Shown piece after piece: positions 18,049 through 30,016 of a stretch of 64,000 nucleotides of DNA. Source of the DNA: Actinorhabdospora filicis (lineage in GTDB: Bacteria > Actinomycetota > Actinomycetes > Mycobacteriales > Micromonosporaceae); NCBI RefSeq assembly GCF_030269765.1, contig NZ_BSTX01000001.1, positions 1 to 64,000 of the forward strand. Reading direction: 5' to 3'. The number at the start of each line of letters is the position of its first letter. The stretch's first letter is position 1. The notes below the pieces were generated by a model. It saw only the letters and a list, made by a program, of their open reading frames with translations, did not search any database and was not told where the DNA came from. Both the position numbers and the translations under genes were made by a program.

Positions 18049-19035
18049 CTAGGCGGACGCGTGCCAGGCGGCCAGGACGGCGGCCTCGCGCTCGGGGGAC
18101 AGCCCGGCCCGGCCCGCCGGTGAGCCGTCGTTCCAGTCGATCCAGCGGCGGGTGGTCTCGGCGAGGGGCCGGATGCGCATCCCGGCGTCCACCGAGGCGG
18201 AGGTGTCGCGGGCCATGAACCCGGTGAAGCCGGGGTCGGCCGACCACAGGGGCAGTGATTCCGGGCCCATCCACTGGCCGACCTCCTGGGCCTCCAGGAA
18301 CGCGTTCGGGACCCAGGTGAAGGTGACGTCGGCGCCGAGGGCGGCGGCGATGCCGGTGAGGAACTCTCCGCGCGACACCGGCGGGCACATCCCGTCGTGG
18401 GTGCCGCCGGTGCGCTCCTCGGCGGCGCGCACGAGCCACTCGGCCAGGTCGAGGACGTCGATCCACTGCACGGGCTCCTCCGGCGTCCCGGGCGCCAGGA
18501 CCTCGCCGCCGCGGGCGATGCGCCAGGGCCAGTAGCCGAAGCGGTCGCCGGGGTCGGCGGGGCCGACGATGAGCCCGGCGCGGACGATGAGGGCGTCCTC
18601 GCCGAAGCGCTCGCGCAGGAGGTTCTCGCAGGCGACCTTGGACGGCCCGTACAGCTCCATGGACAGGTCGCCGGAGTCGGGCGCGGTGGGTTCGGCGATC
18701 GCGGTGGTGGCGGGGGTGCCGCCGAGGGCGGCGTGCTCGGTGTAGACGCTCACGGTGGACACGAAGCCGTAGTGGCCGATCTCGCCGAGGGCGTCCAGGA
18801 CGGTGGCGATGTGCAGGGGCACGCGGGCGACGTCGATGACGGCGTCGAAGTCGCGGCCGCGCAGGGCGGCCACGCCTTCGGGGGTGGCGCGGTCGACGCG
18901 GACGAATTCCGTCCCGGACGGGGGCTCGCCGCTCTCGCCGCGCGCGGCGACGGTGACGTCGTGGCCACGGGAGACCGCCAGGGCGGCGGTGGCGTGGGAG
19001 AGGTAGCGGGTTCCGCCGAGCACGAGGATCTTCAT
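18049..19035 (-). CDS. NAD-dependent epimerase/dehydratase-like protein (copy 2)
   Basis: A 328-residue paralogue of the preceding entry, separated from it by 48 nt and in the same direction. It has the same landmarks: LVLGGTRYLSHATA at the N terminus, FDAVIDVARVP, VSTVSVYTE, YGPSKVACE and PVQWIDVLDLAEWLV. The length and gap positions are nearly identical, which indicates a tandem duplication followed by divergence. It lies 40 nt downstream of the Lrp-type regulator, which could be the first gene of the unit. Confidence 0.85.
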   Translation of the reverse strand: MKILVLGGTRYLSHATAALAVSRGHDVTVAARGESGEPPSGTEFVRVDRATPEGVAALRGRDFDAVIDVARVPLHIATVLDALGEIGHYGFVSTVSVYTEHAALGGTPATTAIAEPTAPDSGDLSMELYGPSKVACENLLRERFGEDALIVRAGLIVGPADPGDRFGYWPWRIARGGEVLAPGTPEEPVQWIDVLDLAEWLVRAAEERTGGTHDGMCPPVSRGEFLTGIAAALGADVTFTWVPNAFLEAQEVGQWMGPESLPLWSADPGFTGFMARDTSASVDAGMRIRPLAETTRRWIDWNDGSPAGRAGLSPEREAAVLAAWHASA

Positions 19036-19075
19036 CTCCGCAGCCTCACACCGCGCGGCGGGCGGGGGCAACGAG

Positions 19076-19522
19076 TTACGCCGTGGGCGATACGGGCCGC
19101 TCGAAAAAGGTCTCCAGGACCACGATGCTCTGCGTGGAGGCGACGCCGGGGACCTCGTAGAGCCGCCGCAGCACGCCCTGGAGGTCCTGGGTGGTGGCGG
19201 TGCGGACCTTGACCAGCAGCGTCCCGGCGCCGGCGATGATGTGGGCCTCCTCGACCTCGGGCAGCGCGGCCAGCGCGTCACCGGTGGAGGCGTCGCCCAT
19301 CCACGCGTTGGCGTCGATGAGCACGTAGGACAGCACGCCGCGCCCGAGGGCGGCCGGGTCGACCTCGACGGTGGTGCGGCGGATGATCCCGCGCTCCTTG
19401 AGCTTGCGGACGCGGTCATGGGCGGAGGCGGTGGACAGGCCGACGGCGGCGGCGAGGGTGGCGTAGGAGGCCGAGGCGTCGCGCTGGAGTTCGGCGATCA
19501 GGCGCCGGTCGATGTCATCCAT
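19076..19522 (-). CDS. Lrp/AsnC family transcriptional regulator
   Basis: A 148-residue regulator with an N-terminal HTH (IDRRLIAELQRDASASYATLA, then STASAHDRVRKLKERGII) and a C-terminal RAM ligand-binding domain (about 70-148). Three ATGs lie in frame; 19522 is chosen because GGAG sits exactly 6 nt upstream. It is divergent from the SMP-30 gene, 92 nt apart, and upstream of the two epimerase paralogues, so it may control either or both. The effector, often an amino acid in this family, is unknown. Confidence 0.92.
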   Translation of the reverse strand: MDDIDRRLIAELQRDASASYATLAAAVGLSTASAHDRVRKLKERGIIRRTTVEVDPAALGRGVLSYVLIDANAWMGDASTGDALAALPEVEEAHIIAGAGTLLVKVRTATTQDLQGVLRRLYEVPGVASTQSIVVLETFFERPVSPTA

Positions 19523-19614
19523 GCCGTACTCCATCTGTTGTGAGAGTCTCATTGCCGAACTGTGTACGGCGATCTTAGATTACACCCGAAGGTCATTCAC
19601 ACATGGAGGCGAAG

Positions 19615-20511
19615 ATGTCCGAGCTGATCCCCGCGGAGTTCGAAGTCCTCGACGAGCGCTTCTCCGCGATCGCCGGGGACGACTACCTGGAGCGCCTGTG
19701 GACCGGCGGCCGCTGGACGGAAGGCCCCGCCTACGTCCCGGCCGGGCGGTACGTGCTCTTCAGCGACATCCCGAACGACCGGGTGATGCGCTGGGACGAG
19801 ACCACCGGCGAGGTCGGCGTCTTCGAGCACGGGGCGGGCTACGCCAACGGCCGCACCGTCGACCGCGAGGGACGCGTCATCACGTGCCTCCAGGGCGAGC
19901 GCTCGGTGGTCCGCACCGAGCACGACGGCTCGACCACGGTGCTGGCCGATTCCTGGCGGGGCGGGCGCCTCAACAGCCCGAACGACGTGGTGGTGTCCTC
20001 CGACGGCGCCGTCTGGTTCACCGATCCGCCGTACGGGATCCTGTCCGACTACCAGGGCCACAAGGCGGAGCAGGAGCAGGACGGCTGGTACGTCTACCGG
20101 ATCGCCCCCGACGGTGGGCTGAGCGTGGTGGCCGACGACTTCCTGCGCCCGAACGGACTGGCCTTCTCCCCCGACGAGAGCCTGCTCTACATCAACGACA
20201 GCCGCCGCAAGCACGTCCGGGTGTTCGGTGTGGACGGCGGGCGGCTCACCGGCGGGGAGGTCTTCGCCGATGTCGAGCGCGGCAACCCCGACGGGGTGCG
20301 CGTGGACACCGACGGGCGCGTGTGGGTGGCGGCCGCCGAGGGCCTCCTCGTCCACGACCCGGACGGCACGCTCATCGGCAAGCTGAGGATGCCCGAGCCG
20401 GCCACCTCGAACCTGTGCTTCGGGGGCCGACAGCGGAACATCCTGTTCATCACGTCCACGGCCGCGCTGTACTCGATCCGGCTGACCGTGAACGGCTGCA
20501 AGACGATCTGA
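19615..20511 (+). CDS. SMP-30/gluconolactonase/LRE-like protein
   Basis: A 298-residue six-bladed propeller lactonase-type enzyme. Metal-site blocks are TEGPAYVP (Glu), LNSPNDVVV (Asn), FLRPNGLAFS (Asn) and SPDESLLYIND (Asp). Start ATG 19615 has GGAGG 5 nt upstream; the earlier ATG 19603 overlaps that element. The family hydrolyses sugar lactones or related esters; the substrate here is unknown. It is divergent from an Lrp regulator and is closed by a strong terminator. Confidence 0.87.
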   Translation: MSELIPAEFEVLDERFSAIAGDDYLERLWTGGRWTEGPAYVPAGRYVLFSDIPNDRVMRWDETTGEVGVFEHGAGYANGRTVDREGRVITCLQGERSVVRTEHDGSTTVLADSWRGGRLNSPNDVVVSSDGAVWFTDPPYGILSDYQGHKAEQEQDGWYVYRIAPDGGLSVVADDFLRPNGLAFSPDESLLYINDSRRKHVRVFGVDGGRLTGGEVFADVERGNPDGVRVDTDGRVWVAAAEGLLVHDPDGTLIGKLRMPEPATSNLCFGGRQRNILFITSTAALYSIRLTVNGCKTI

Positions 20512-20516
20512 AAGGG

Positions 20517-20551
20517 AAAGGGCGTCCCGGAGAGGTCCCGGGACGCCCTTT
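20517..20551. terminator. Bidirectional terminator between the SMP-30 gene and argH
   Basis: AAAGGGCGTCCCGG (20517-20530), a 7-nt loop and CCGGGACGCCCTTT (20538-20551) form a perfect 14-bp stem with A/T-flanked ends on both strands. It lies 5 nt after the SMP-30 stop and 3 nt before the argH stop, so it can end both convergent transcripts. Confidence 0.9.
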
Positions 20552-20554
20552 CGG

Positions 20555-21955
20555 CTAGGCCTCCGCCCACTCCCGCCACGACGCGAGCCGCGTGGTGACG
20601 GCGGCGAGCTGGTCGGCGACCGGGCCGGGCCCGGTCGAGCCGGGGGTGGTGCGCCCGGCCAGCGCGCCCTCGACGGTGAGCACCGAGCGGACCGAGGGGT
20701 CCAGGTGCTCGCTGATGGCGGCCAGGGCGTCGTCGGGGACCTCGTGGAGTTCCACGCCCTCCTTGCCGCAGTACTGGACGACGGCGCCGGTGATCTCGTG
20801 GGCGTCGCGGAAGGGCACGCCCTTGCGCACCAGCCAGTCGGCGATCTCGGTGGCCAGGCTGAACCCGAGCGGCGCGGCGGCGGCCAGGACGTCGGCGTGG
20901 ACGCGCATCGTGGCGACCATGCCGGTGACGGCCGGCAGGACCAGCGCGAGGTTGTCCAGGCTGTCGAAGACCGGCTCCTTGTCCTCCTGGAGGTCCCGGT
21001 TGTAGGAGAACGGGAGGGCCTTCAGGGTGGCCAGGAGGCCGGTGAGGTTGCCGATGAGCCGCCCGGACTTGCCGCGCGCGAGCTCGGCGATGTCGGAGTT
21101 CTTCTTCTGCGGCATGATCGACGACCCGGTGGCGAAGGCGTCGTCGAGCTCCACCCACCCGAACTCGGTGGTCGTCCACAGGATGATCTCCTCGCCCAGG
21201 CGGGAGAGGTGGATGCCGATCATCGCGGTGACGAACAGCAGCTCGGCGGCGAAGTCGCGGTCGGAGACGGCGTCGATGGAGTTGGCCGCCGCCTCCTTGA
21301 AACCGAGCTCCTCGGCCACCGCGACCGGGTCCAGCTTCAGCGAGGAGCCCGCCAGGGCCCCGGCGCCCAGTGGGGAGACCGAGGTGCGCTCGTCCCAGTC
21401 GGAGAGCCGGTCCAGGTCGCGCAGGAAGCCCTGCACGTGCGCCAGCAGCTGGTGCCCGAAGGTGATGGGCTGCCCGTGCTGGGTGTGCGTCATGCCCGGC
21501 GCGGGCGTGCCCCGGTGCAGCTCGGCCTGGGCGGTGAGGGCCTCGCACAGGTCGAGCAGGTCGGCGGCCAGGTCCCGGGCGTGGGCGCGGGTGTAGAGCC
21601 GCAGGTCGGTGGCGATCTGGTCGTTGCGGGAGCGCCCGGCGCGCAGTTTGCCGCCGAGGGCGCCCAGGCGCTCCACCAGGCCGCGTTCGAGGGCGGTGTG
21701 GACGTCCTCGTCGGCGATGGTCGCGGTGAACTCACCGGCGGCCACGGCCCGCTCCAGGTCGTCGAGGGCGGCGATGATCCGCTCGCGCTCGTCGCCGGTG
21801 AGCAGCCCGGCGCGTTCCAGCACCCGCGCGTGGGCGCGGGAGGCGGCGATGTCGTAGGGGACCAGCCGCATGTCGTAGTGGACGCTCGCCGACAGCTGGG
21901 CGAGCGCGTCGGCGGGGCCGCCGGAGAAGCGGCCCCCCCACAGGCGCTGGCTCAT
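20555..21955 (-). CDS. argH: Argininosuccinate lyase
   Basis: Last step of arginine synthesis: argininosuccinate to arginine and fumarate. The 466-residue protein has the fumarase/aspartase-superfamily signature [10 protein letters not shown] (about 285), with MTHTQHGQP (catalytic His) and [10 protein letters not shown] further upstream. Start ATG overlaps the argG stop (ATGA), ensuring coupled translation. It is the final gene of the argCJBDFRGH operon and ends at a bidirectional terminator. Confidence 0.97.
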   Translation of the reverse strand: MSQRLWGGRFSGGPADALAQLSASVHYDMRLVPYDIAASRAHARVLERAGLLTGDERERIIAALDDLERAVAAGEFTATIADEDVHTALERGLVERLGALGGKLRAGRSRNDQIATDLRLYTRAHARDLAADLLDLCEALTAQAELHRGTPAPGMTHTQHGQPITFGHQLLAHVQGFLRDLDRLSDWDERTSVSPLGAGALAGSSLKLDPVAVAEELGFKEAAANSIDAVSDRDFAAELLFVTAMIGIHLSRLGEEIILWTTTEFGWVELDDAFATGSSIMPQKKNSDIAELARGKSGRLIGNLTGLLATLKALPFSYNRDLQEDKEPVFDSLDNLALVLPAVTGMVATMRVHADVLAAAAPLGFSLATEIADWLVRKGVPFRDAHEITGAVVQYCGKEGVELHEVPDDALAAISEHLDPSVRSVLTVEGALAGRTTPGSTGPGPVADQLAAVTTRLASWREWAEA

Positions 21956-23160
21956 GAGGTGCCCTTGATCCGCTCGTCGCGGGCCGAGGCGAGCTTGCTG
22001 GGCAGGCCCCACAGCTCCACGAAGCCGCGCGCGAGGGACTGGTCGAACTGGTCGCCCTCGTCGTAGGTGGCCAGGCCGAAGTCGTACAGGGACGCCTCGG
22101 AGCGGCGGCCGGTGACGGTGGCGCGCCCGCCGTGCAGGACCATGCGGACCTCGCCGGTGACGTGGCGCTGCGCGTCGTCGATGAACGACTCCAGGGCGTT
22201 CTTCAGGGGGGAGAACCACAGGCCGTCGTAGACCAGCTCGCCCCAGCGCTGGTCGATGGACCGCTTGAAGCGGGCCAGGTCGCGCTCGACGGTGACGTTC
22301 TCCAGCTCCTGGTGGGCGGCGATGAGCGCGATGGCGGCGGGCGCCTCGTAGATCTCGCGGCTCTTGATGCCGACCAGGCGGTCTTCGACCATGTCGAGGC
22401 GGCCGACGCCCTGCGCTCCGGCGCGGGAGTTCAGCTCGGTGATGATCTCGAAGGGGGTCTTGGTCTCGCCGTCGAGGGCGACGGGGACTCCGGCCTCGAA
22501 GGTGATGGTGACCTCGTCGGGGTCCAGGCCCGAGTCGGGGTTCTGGGTGTAGGCGTAGATGTCCTCGATGGGGGCGTTCCAGATGTCCTCCAGGAACCCG
22601 GTCTCCACCGCGCGGCCCCACAGGTTCTGGTCGATGGAGTACGGGGACTTGTTGGACACGTCGATCGGCAGGCCCTTGGACTCGGCGTAGGCGATGGCCT
22701 TGTCGCGGGTCCAGGCGAAGTCGCGGGCGGGCGCGATGACCTTCAGGTGCGGGGCGAGCGCGGCCAGGCCGACCTCGAAGCGGACCTGGTCGTTGCCCTT
22801 GCCGGTGCAGCCGTGGGACACGATCGTGGCGCCGTGCTTGGCGGCGGCCTGCACGAGGTACTTCACGATGAGCGGCCGGGAGAGGGCCGACACCAGCGGG
22901 TAGCGGTCCATGTAGAGGGCGTTGGCGCGCATCGCGGGGATGCAGTACTCGGCGGCGAACTCGTCGCGGGCGTCGACGACCTCGGCGGCGGTGGCGCCGC
23001 AGTCGAGGGCGCGCTGCTTGATGACGTCGAGGTCCTCGCCGTCCTGGCCGACGTCGATGGCCACGGCGATGACCTCGCCGCCGGTCTGCTCGGCGAGGTA
23101 CGGGATGGCCACGGAGGTATCCAGGCCCCCGGAGTAGGCGAGGACTACGCGCTCGGTCAT
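21952..23160 (-). CDS. argG: Argininosuccinate synthase
   Basis: Joins citrulline and aspartate using ATP. The 402-residue protein starts with [12 protein letters not shown], the PP-loop that binds ATP, and contains [14 protein letters not shown] and the C-terminal YGPSKL-like region of the family. GGAG lies 6 nt before ATG. There is a 25-nt gap from argR, the only non-overlapping junction in the arginine operon, so argG may be translated more independently. Confidence 0.97.
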   Translation of the reverse strand: MTERVVLAYSGGLDTSVAIPYLAEQTGGEVIAVAIDVGQDGEDLDVIKQRALDCGATAAEVVDARDEFAAEYCIPAMRANALYMDRYPLVSALSRPLIVKYLVQAAAKHGATIVSHGCTGKGNDQVRFEVGLAALAPHLKVIAPARDFAWTRDKAIAYAESKGLPIDVSNKSPYSIDQNLWGRAVETGFLEDIWNAPIEDIYAYTQNPDSGLDPDEVTITFEAGVPVALDGETKTPFEIITELNSRAGAQGVGRLDMVEDRLVGIKSREIYEAPAAIALIAAHQELENVTVERDLARFKRSIDQRWGELVYDGLWFSPLKNALESFIDDAQRHVTGEVRMVLHGGRATVTGRRSEASLYDFGLATYDEGDQFDQSLARGFVELWGLPSKLASARDERIKGTS

Positions 23161-23185
23161 GTCGTGCTCCTTGGAATGTGTGCGA

Positions 23186-25819
<2,634 letters not shown>

Positions 25820-25823
<4 letters not shown>

Positions 25824-26698
25824 GCGGGCACCACCATCGTGCCGGTCCCTTCGGAGGTGAAGATTTCGAGGAGGAGCGAGTGGGGCAGGCGCCCGTCGAT
25901 GACGTGGGCCTGGGGGACGCCGCCCTTGACGGCGCGCAGGCAGGCCTCCATCTTGGGGACCATGCCGGCCGACAGGCCGGGCAGCAGCTCGGCGAGCTCG
26001 TCGGCGGTGAGCTGCCGGATGAGGCTGTTGGTGTCCGGCCAGTCGCGGTAGAGCCCGGCGACGTCGGTGAGGACGACCAGTTTCTGCGCGTCGAGGGCGG
26101 TGGCCAGCGCGGCGGCGGCGGTGTCGGCGTTCAGGTTGTGCAGGACGCCGTCGGCGTCGGGGGCGACGGTGGAGATCACCGGGATCCGCCCGGCCTCGAT
26201 GAGGTCGGTGATGGCGGCGGTGTTGACCTTGGCGACGTCGCCGACCTGGCCGATGTCGACGGCCTTGCCGTCGATGTAGGCGGGGCGGCGCTCGGCGACG
26301 AGGAGGCGGGCGTCCTCGCCGGACATGCCGACGGCGAAGGGGCCGTGCTCGTTGATGAGGCCGACGAGTTCGCGGCCGACCTGGCCGACCAGGACCATGC
26401 GGACCACGTCGATGGACTCGGCGGTGGTCACGCGCAGGCCGCCCTTGAACTCGCTGGCGATGCCGAGGCGGTCGAGCATCTTGGAGATCTGGGGCCCGCC
26501 GCCGTGCACGACGACGGGTTTGAGCCCGGCGTAGCGCAGGAAGACCATGTCGGCGGCGAAGGACGCCCGCAGCGCGGGGTCGATCATGGCGTGGCCGCCG
26601 TACTTGACCACGACGGTCTTGCCGTGGAAGCGGGTCAGCCAGGGCAGGGCCTCGATCAGCGTGTGCGCCTTGGACATGGCGTCGTCGACGGCGCTCAT
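25820..26698 (-). CDS. argB: Acetylglutamate kinase
   Basis: Phosphorylates N-acetylglutamate. The 292-residue amino-acid kinase has [20 protein letters not shown] (substrate and phosphate loops) and [12 protein letters not shown]. The N-terminal extension of about 25 residues with an amphipathic helix is of the kind found in arginine-inhibited hexameric kinases, so feedback inhibition is plausible. It overlaps argJ and argD by 4 nt each. Confidence 0.97.
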
Positions 26699-27846
26699 GA
26701 GGAGTACGCCGAGTTCTCGTGCACGTAGGCGTGCGAGAGGTCGTTGGTCCAGATCGTGGCGGTGGCGTTGCCGGCGTGCAGGTCGACGGTGATGGACACG
26801 TCGCGGCCCTTGAGGTCGACGGCGGAGCGGTCGGCCGCGGCGGCGCCCTTGAGGCAGATCCACACGCCGTTGACGGCGACGTCGAGCTCGTCGGCGTCGA
26901 AGACGGCGTCGGTGGTGCCCACCGCGGCCAGGATGCGGCCCCAGTTGGGGTCGTTGCCGAACAGGGCGGTCTTGACGAGGTTGTTGCGGGCGATGGAGCG
27001 CCCGACGGTGACCGCGTCGTCCTCGGTGGCGGCGTTGCGGACTTCGATGGCGACCTCCTTTGTGGCGCCCTCGGCGTCGCCGAGGAGCTGCTGGGAGAGG
27101 TCGTGGCAGGCGGCGGTGAGCAGCGCGGCGAACTCCGCCGGGTCCGGGCTGACCCCCGAGGCGCCCGAGGCCAGCAGCAGGACGGTGTCGTTGGTCGACA
27201 TCGCGCCGTCGGAGTCGAGGCGGTCGAAGGTCAGGCGGCAGGCGCGGGCCAGCGCGGCCTGGGCGGTGGGGTGGTCGACGTCGGCGTCGGTGGTCAGGAC
27301 CACCAGCATGGTGGCCAGGCCGGGCGCGAGCATCCCGGCGCCCTTGGCCATGCCGCCGATGAGGTACCCGGCGCCGGTCTGGACGGTGTTCTTCGCCAGG
27401 GTGTCGGTGGTCATGATCGCCTCGGCGGCGTCGGCGCCACCGTCGGCGGACAGGGCCGCGGCGCAGCCGTCGATCCCGGCGAGGATCTTCGGCATCGGCA
27501 GGAGCTCGCCGATGAGGCCGGTGGAGCACACCGCGACCTCGGCGGCGCCGATGCCCAGGACCCCGGCGACCTTCTCGGCGGTGGCGTGGGTGTCCTGGAA
27601 CCCGGCGGGCCCGGTGCAGGCGTTGGCGCCGCCGGAGTTGAGGACGACGGCCTTCAGCGTCCCGTCGGACAGGACCTGGCGGGTCCATTTGACGGGGGCG
27701 GCGTGGACGCGGTTGGCGGTCAGGACGCCGGCGGCGACCTGGGACGGGCCGTCGTTGACGACGAGGGCGAGGTCCTTCTTGCCGGAGGCCTTGATGCCTG
27801 CGGCGAGGCCGGAGGCGCGGAAGCCCCCGGGGGTGGTGACGGTCAC
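26695..27846 (-). CDS. argJ: Glutamate N-acetyltransferase / amino-acid acetyltransferase
   Basis: Recycles the acetyl group from N-acetylornithine to glutamate; family members may also start the pathway from acetyl-CoA. In the 383-residue precursor the self-cleavage site is the Ala-Thr-type block near [16 protein letters not shown], with Thr about 184 as the new N-terminal nucleophile; [12 protein letters not shown] and [10 protein letters not shown] are also typical. GTG start overlaps the argC stop (GTGA). No argA or argE is present in the cluster, which fits the cyclic route. Confidence 0.96.
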   Translation of the reverse strand: MTVTTPGGFRASGLAAGIKASGKKDLALVVNDGPSQVAAGVLTANRVHAAPVKWTRQVLSDGTLKAVVLNSGGANACTGPAGFQDTHATAEKVAGVLGIGAAEVAVCSTGLIGELLPMPKILAGIDGCAAALSADGGADAAEAIMTTDTLAKNTVQTGAGYLIGGMAKGAGMLAPGLATMLVVLTTDADVDHPTAQAALARACRLTFDRLDSDGAMSTNDTVLLLASGASGVSPDPAEFAALLTAACHDLSQQLLGDAEGATKEVAIEVRNAATEDDAVTVGRSIARNNLVKTALFGNDPNWGRILAAVGTTDAVFDADELDVAVNGVWICLKGAAAADRSAVDLKGRDVSITVDLHAGNATATIWTNDLSHAYVHENSAYSS

Positions 27847-28859
27847 GGTGCTACTCCGTTGATGGCGAGGCCGGTGGTCTCCGGCAGGCCGAGCATGAGG
27901 TTGGCGCACTGCACGGCCTGTCCGGCCGCGCCCTTGCCGAGGTTGTCGATGGCGGCCACGGCGGTGATCCGCCCGGCGTCCAGGTCGACGGTCGCCTGCA
28001 GGTGGGCGGAGTTGGTGCCGAAGGTGGACGCGGTGCGCGGCCACCGTCCCTCGGGCAGCACGTGCACGAAGGGCTCGTCGGCGTAGGCCGCCTGTAGCGC
28101 CTGCCGGACCTCATCGGAAGAGAGGCCCGGCCGGAGCGGTCGGGCGGTCACCGTGGACAGGATTCCCCGTGGCAGTGGCGCCAGCACGGGAGTGAAGCAC
28201 AGGGACGTCGCGCCGGTGGCCTGCTTGATCTCGGGGGTGTGCTGGTGGGCGCCGACCTTGTAGGCCGACACGTCCCCCATGACCTCGCTGCCCATCAGGT
28301 GGGCCTTGGCGGTGCGCCCGGCGCCGGAGGTGCCCGAGGCGGCCACGATCACCACGTCGGCGGGGTCGGCGAGCCCGGCGTCGATCAGCGGCCGCAGCGC
28401 CAGGGTGCTGGCCACGACGTAGCAGCCGGTGGCGGCCACGTGGGTGGCGGCGGCGATCTTCTCGCGCTGGCCGGGCAGCTCGGGCAGGCCGTAGGTCCAG
28501 GCCCCGGCGTGCTCGCCGCCGTAGTAGGCCGTCCAGGCGGCGGCGTCGGTGAGCCGGTGGTCGGCGCCGAGGTCGACGACCTTGACGTGGGCGGGCAGCG
28601 ACGCCGCGACGGCGGCCGACTCCCCGTGCGGCAGCGCCAGGAAGACGAGGTCGGCGTCGCCGAGGGCGGCGGGGGTGGCGGCGTCGAAGTTGCGCCCGGC
28701 GAGGGTCGCCAGGTGCGGGTGGACGGAGGTCACCGGGGCACCGGCCTGGCTGTGGGCGGTGACGGCGCCCAGCTCGAACTCCGGGTGCGCGACGAGCAGG
28801 CGGAGCAGTTCGCCCCCGGCGTAACCGCTGGCTCCGGCGATCGCCACACGCGTGCCCAT
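27843..28859 (-). CDS. argC: N-acetyl-gamma-glutamyl-phosphate reductase
   Basis: NADPH-dependent reduction of acetylglutamyl phosphate. The 338-residue protein begins with [18 protein letters not shown] (nucleotide fold) and carries the active-site Cys in AATGCYVV (about 150) plus HQHTPEI. GAGGAG upstream of ATG supports the start. It is the first gene of the arginine operon; the promoter and ARG boxes lie immediately upstream. Confidence 0.97.
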   Translation of the reverse strand: MGTRVAIAGASGYAGGELLRLLVAHPEFELGAVTAHSQAGAPVTSVHPHLATLAGRNFDAATPAALGDADLVFLALPHGESAAVAASLPAHVKVVDLGADHRLTDAAAWTAYYGGEHAGAWTYGLPELPGQREKIAAATHVAATGCYVVASTLALRPLIDAGLADPADVVIVAASGTSGAGRTAKAHLMGSEVMGDVSAYKVGAHQHTPEIKQATGATSLCFTPVLAPLPRGILSTVTARPLRPGLSSDEVRQALQAAYADEPFVHVLPEGRWPRTASTFGTNSAHLQATVDLDAGRITAVAAIDNLGKGAAGQAVQCANLMLGLPETTGLAINGVAP

Positions 28860-28878
28860 GGTCCTGCTCCTCGCGTCG

Positions 28879-28925
28879 TGAATGAGTATGCGCAGTACTG
28901 TATCTCAATCCATTCACGCGCTCAA
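28879..28925 (-). promoter_or_regulatory. arg operon promoter overlapped by two ARG boxes
   Basis: On the minus strand TTGAGC (28925-28920), 17 bp, TACAGT (28902-28897) forms a good promoter for argC. Two sites resembling the ArgR consensus TGAAT-N4-ATTCA overlap it: TGAATGAGTATGCG (28879-28892, 8 of 10 conserved positions) and TGTATCTCAATCCA (28899-28912, 8 of 10). Their centres are 20 bp apart, nearly the two-turn spacing usual for an ArgR hexamer. The second covers the -10 element, so repression by arginine-bound ArgR is expected. Confidence 0.75.
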
Positions 28926-28963
28926 CGCGGTATCGGCGTGACGCCGTTCACGGGCACACGAGA

Positions 28964-28995
28964 AACCCCCGCCCACCAAAGGGTGAACGGGGGTT
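28964..28995 (-). terminator. Terminator of the thioredoxin-like gene
   Basis: On the minus strand AACCCCCG pairs with CGGGGGTT around a 16-nt loop and is followed by TCTCGTG. It lies about 60 nt after the stop of the thioredoxin-like gene and just before the arg promoter, so it insulates the two units. Confidence 0.65.
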
Positions 28996-29055
28996 GCGGG
29001 GAGGTGACCGGTGCGGGCGCGCCTGTCTCCGCGCGTCCGGCGACCGGATGAGTAT

Positions 29056-29595
29056 TTAGCGCGCGGCCGCCAGCTTCTTGACCTCGGACAGGTCACGGAC
29101 GACCGCGGCGACCTTGCCGTCGGCGGCGGTGAACATGGTCGGGAAGGCGCGCACGCCCACCGCCGACTGCACCGGGCCACTGACCGGCTCCTCGCGCACG
29201 ACCACGGCCAGATCCTGCAGCGCGGTGATCATCGGGACGGAGTCCTCTTCGGAACCGGCGATGACGGCCAGGACCTTCTTCTTCTGCAGCTCGCCGTTCT
29301 CCAGCATCGCCACCAGCTTCGGCAGCTTCTCCTCGCACGGCCCGCAGCCGGGGCTCATGACCGAGACGAGGCTGAAACCGGCGATGGTGTCGGCGCTGAC
29401 CAGGGTGTCGTCGATGGCGGTGGTGGTGAACTCGCCGATCGGGTCACCCTCGTTGGGGCCCATCTGCGGTCCGGAGCTGAAGTTCGCCAGCTGCTCGGTG
29501 TGCTCCCGCAACCGGCGGATGACGCCGACGGTGAGCAGCAGGTTCAAGGTGGCGATGGCGCCCACCAGGACCACGGCGGCGATCAGAAAGGGCAT
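29056..29595 (-). CDS. Membrane-anchored thioredoxin-like (TlpA/MauD-type) protein
   Basis: A 179-residue thiol-disulfide protein. One N-terminal membrane anchor (residues about 3-22) is followed by a coiled linker and a thioredoxin domain (about 50-179) with the redox motif CGPC in SPGCGPCEEK and a cis-Pro block RAFPTMF. It would face the outside of the membrane. AAGGA sits 7 nt before ATG. It resembles MauD, but no mauE or methylamine dehydrogenase gene is present. It follows a possible 53-codon ORF by 27 nt and is divergent from a SARP regulator. The redox partner is unknown. Confidence 0.85.
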   Translation of the reverse strand: MPFLIAAVVLVGAIATLNLLLTVGVIRRLREHTEQLANFSSGPQMGPNEGDPIGEFTTTAIDDTLVSADTIAGFSLVSVMSPGCGPCEEKLPKLVAMLENGELQKKKVLAVIAGSEEDSVPMITALQDLAVVVREEPVSGPVQSAVGVRAFPTMFTAADGKVAAVVRDLSEVKKLAAAR

Positions 29596-29622
29596 AGGGG
29601 TTTCCTTCGGTCGGGTGTCCAC

Positions 29623-29784
29623 TCAGGTCGGTGAGGTGCAGTAAAGCGCAAAGCGCTCTCCGCCACAAGGCCGGTCGCGACCTGCGGCTTCACCGGCCAC
29701 CGGAGGCCGTGGGGCCTTCCGGGCCGCGGCGACCGGCCGGTGCACGGCGAACGGGGCCGGTGGACGGCCGGCGGGCCCGCGCAT
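29623..29784 (-). CDS. Possible small protein (53 aa) upstream of the thioredoxin-like gene
   Basis: ATG at 29784 has GGAG exactly 6 nt upstream and opens a 53-codon frame that stops 27 nt before the thioredoxin-like gene. The peptide is Pro/Ala/Arg-rich with two cysteines near the C terminus (RPCGGER and ALYCTSPT). Codon bias is good in the first half and weaker in the second. I recognise no family. It could be a small partner or substrate of the CGPC protein, a leader peptide, or a chance frame. Confidence 0.4.
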   Translation of the reverse strand: MRGPAGRPPAPFAVHRPVAAARKAPRPPVAGEAAGRDRPCGGERFALYCTSPT

Positions 29785-29827
29785 CCCGTTCTCCATCATC
29801 TGAAGATCAACTCCGTACACGCAGACG

Positions 29828-29860
29828 CTATGCCACGCCTGCATAGACGAGCGCATATGC
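29828..29860. promoter_or_regulatory. Inverted repeats in the SARP/thioredoxin divergent region
   Basis: CTATGC (29828-29833), 7-nt spacer, GCATAG (29841-29846) is a perfect inverted repeat, followed by the palindrome GCATATGC (29853-29860). They lie upstream of the small ORF and thioredoxin-like gene and between the two divergent units, as expected for regulator binding. The binding protein is unknown. Confidence 0.45.
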
Positions 29861-29946
29861 AGCGCATCCGTCGAACGGACGCTTCGCCTGCGGCCGAAGG
29901 GATCCCGCTCGCCTCCGGAAGGTAGTGCCGTCTCCGTCCGAAGGCA

Positions 29947-29975
29947 TTGACGCGTCTCGGACGCGCGGTTAGATT
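29947..29975 (+). promoter_or_regulatory. Promoter of the SARP gene
   Basis: TTGACG (29947-29952), 17 bp, TAGATT (29970-29975) matches the vegetative consensus well. TTGACGC recurs at 29974-29980, 27 bp from the first copy, and the palindrome TTGATCAA lies at 29988-29995, both between promoter and start codon. They could be operator elements. Confidence 0.6.
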
Positions 29976-30016
29976 GACGCAGTTAACTTGATCAATGGTG
30001 GCCTGGGGAGGCAGCG

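Noticed and set aside
29056..29784. Methylamine utilisation (mau) locus
   Set aside because: Only a MauD-like thioredoxin protein is present; MauE and the dehydrogenase subunits are missing.
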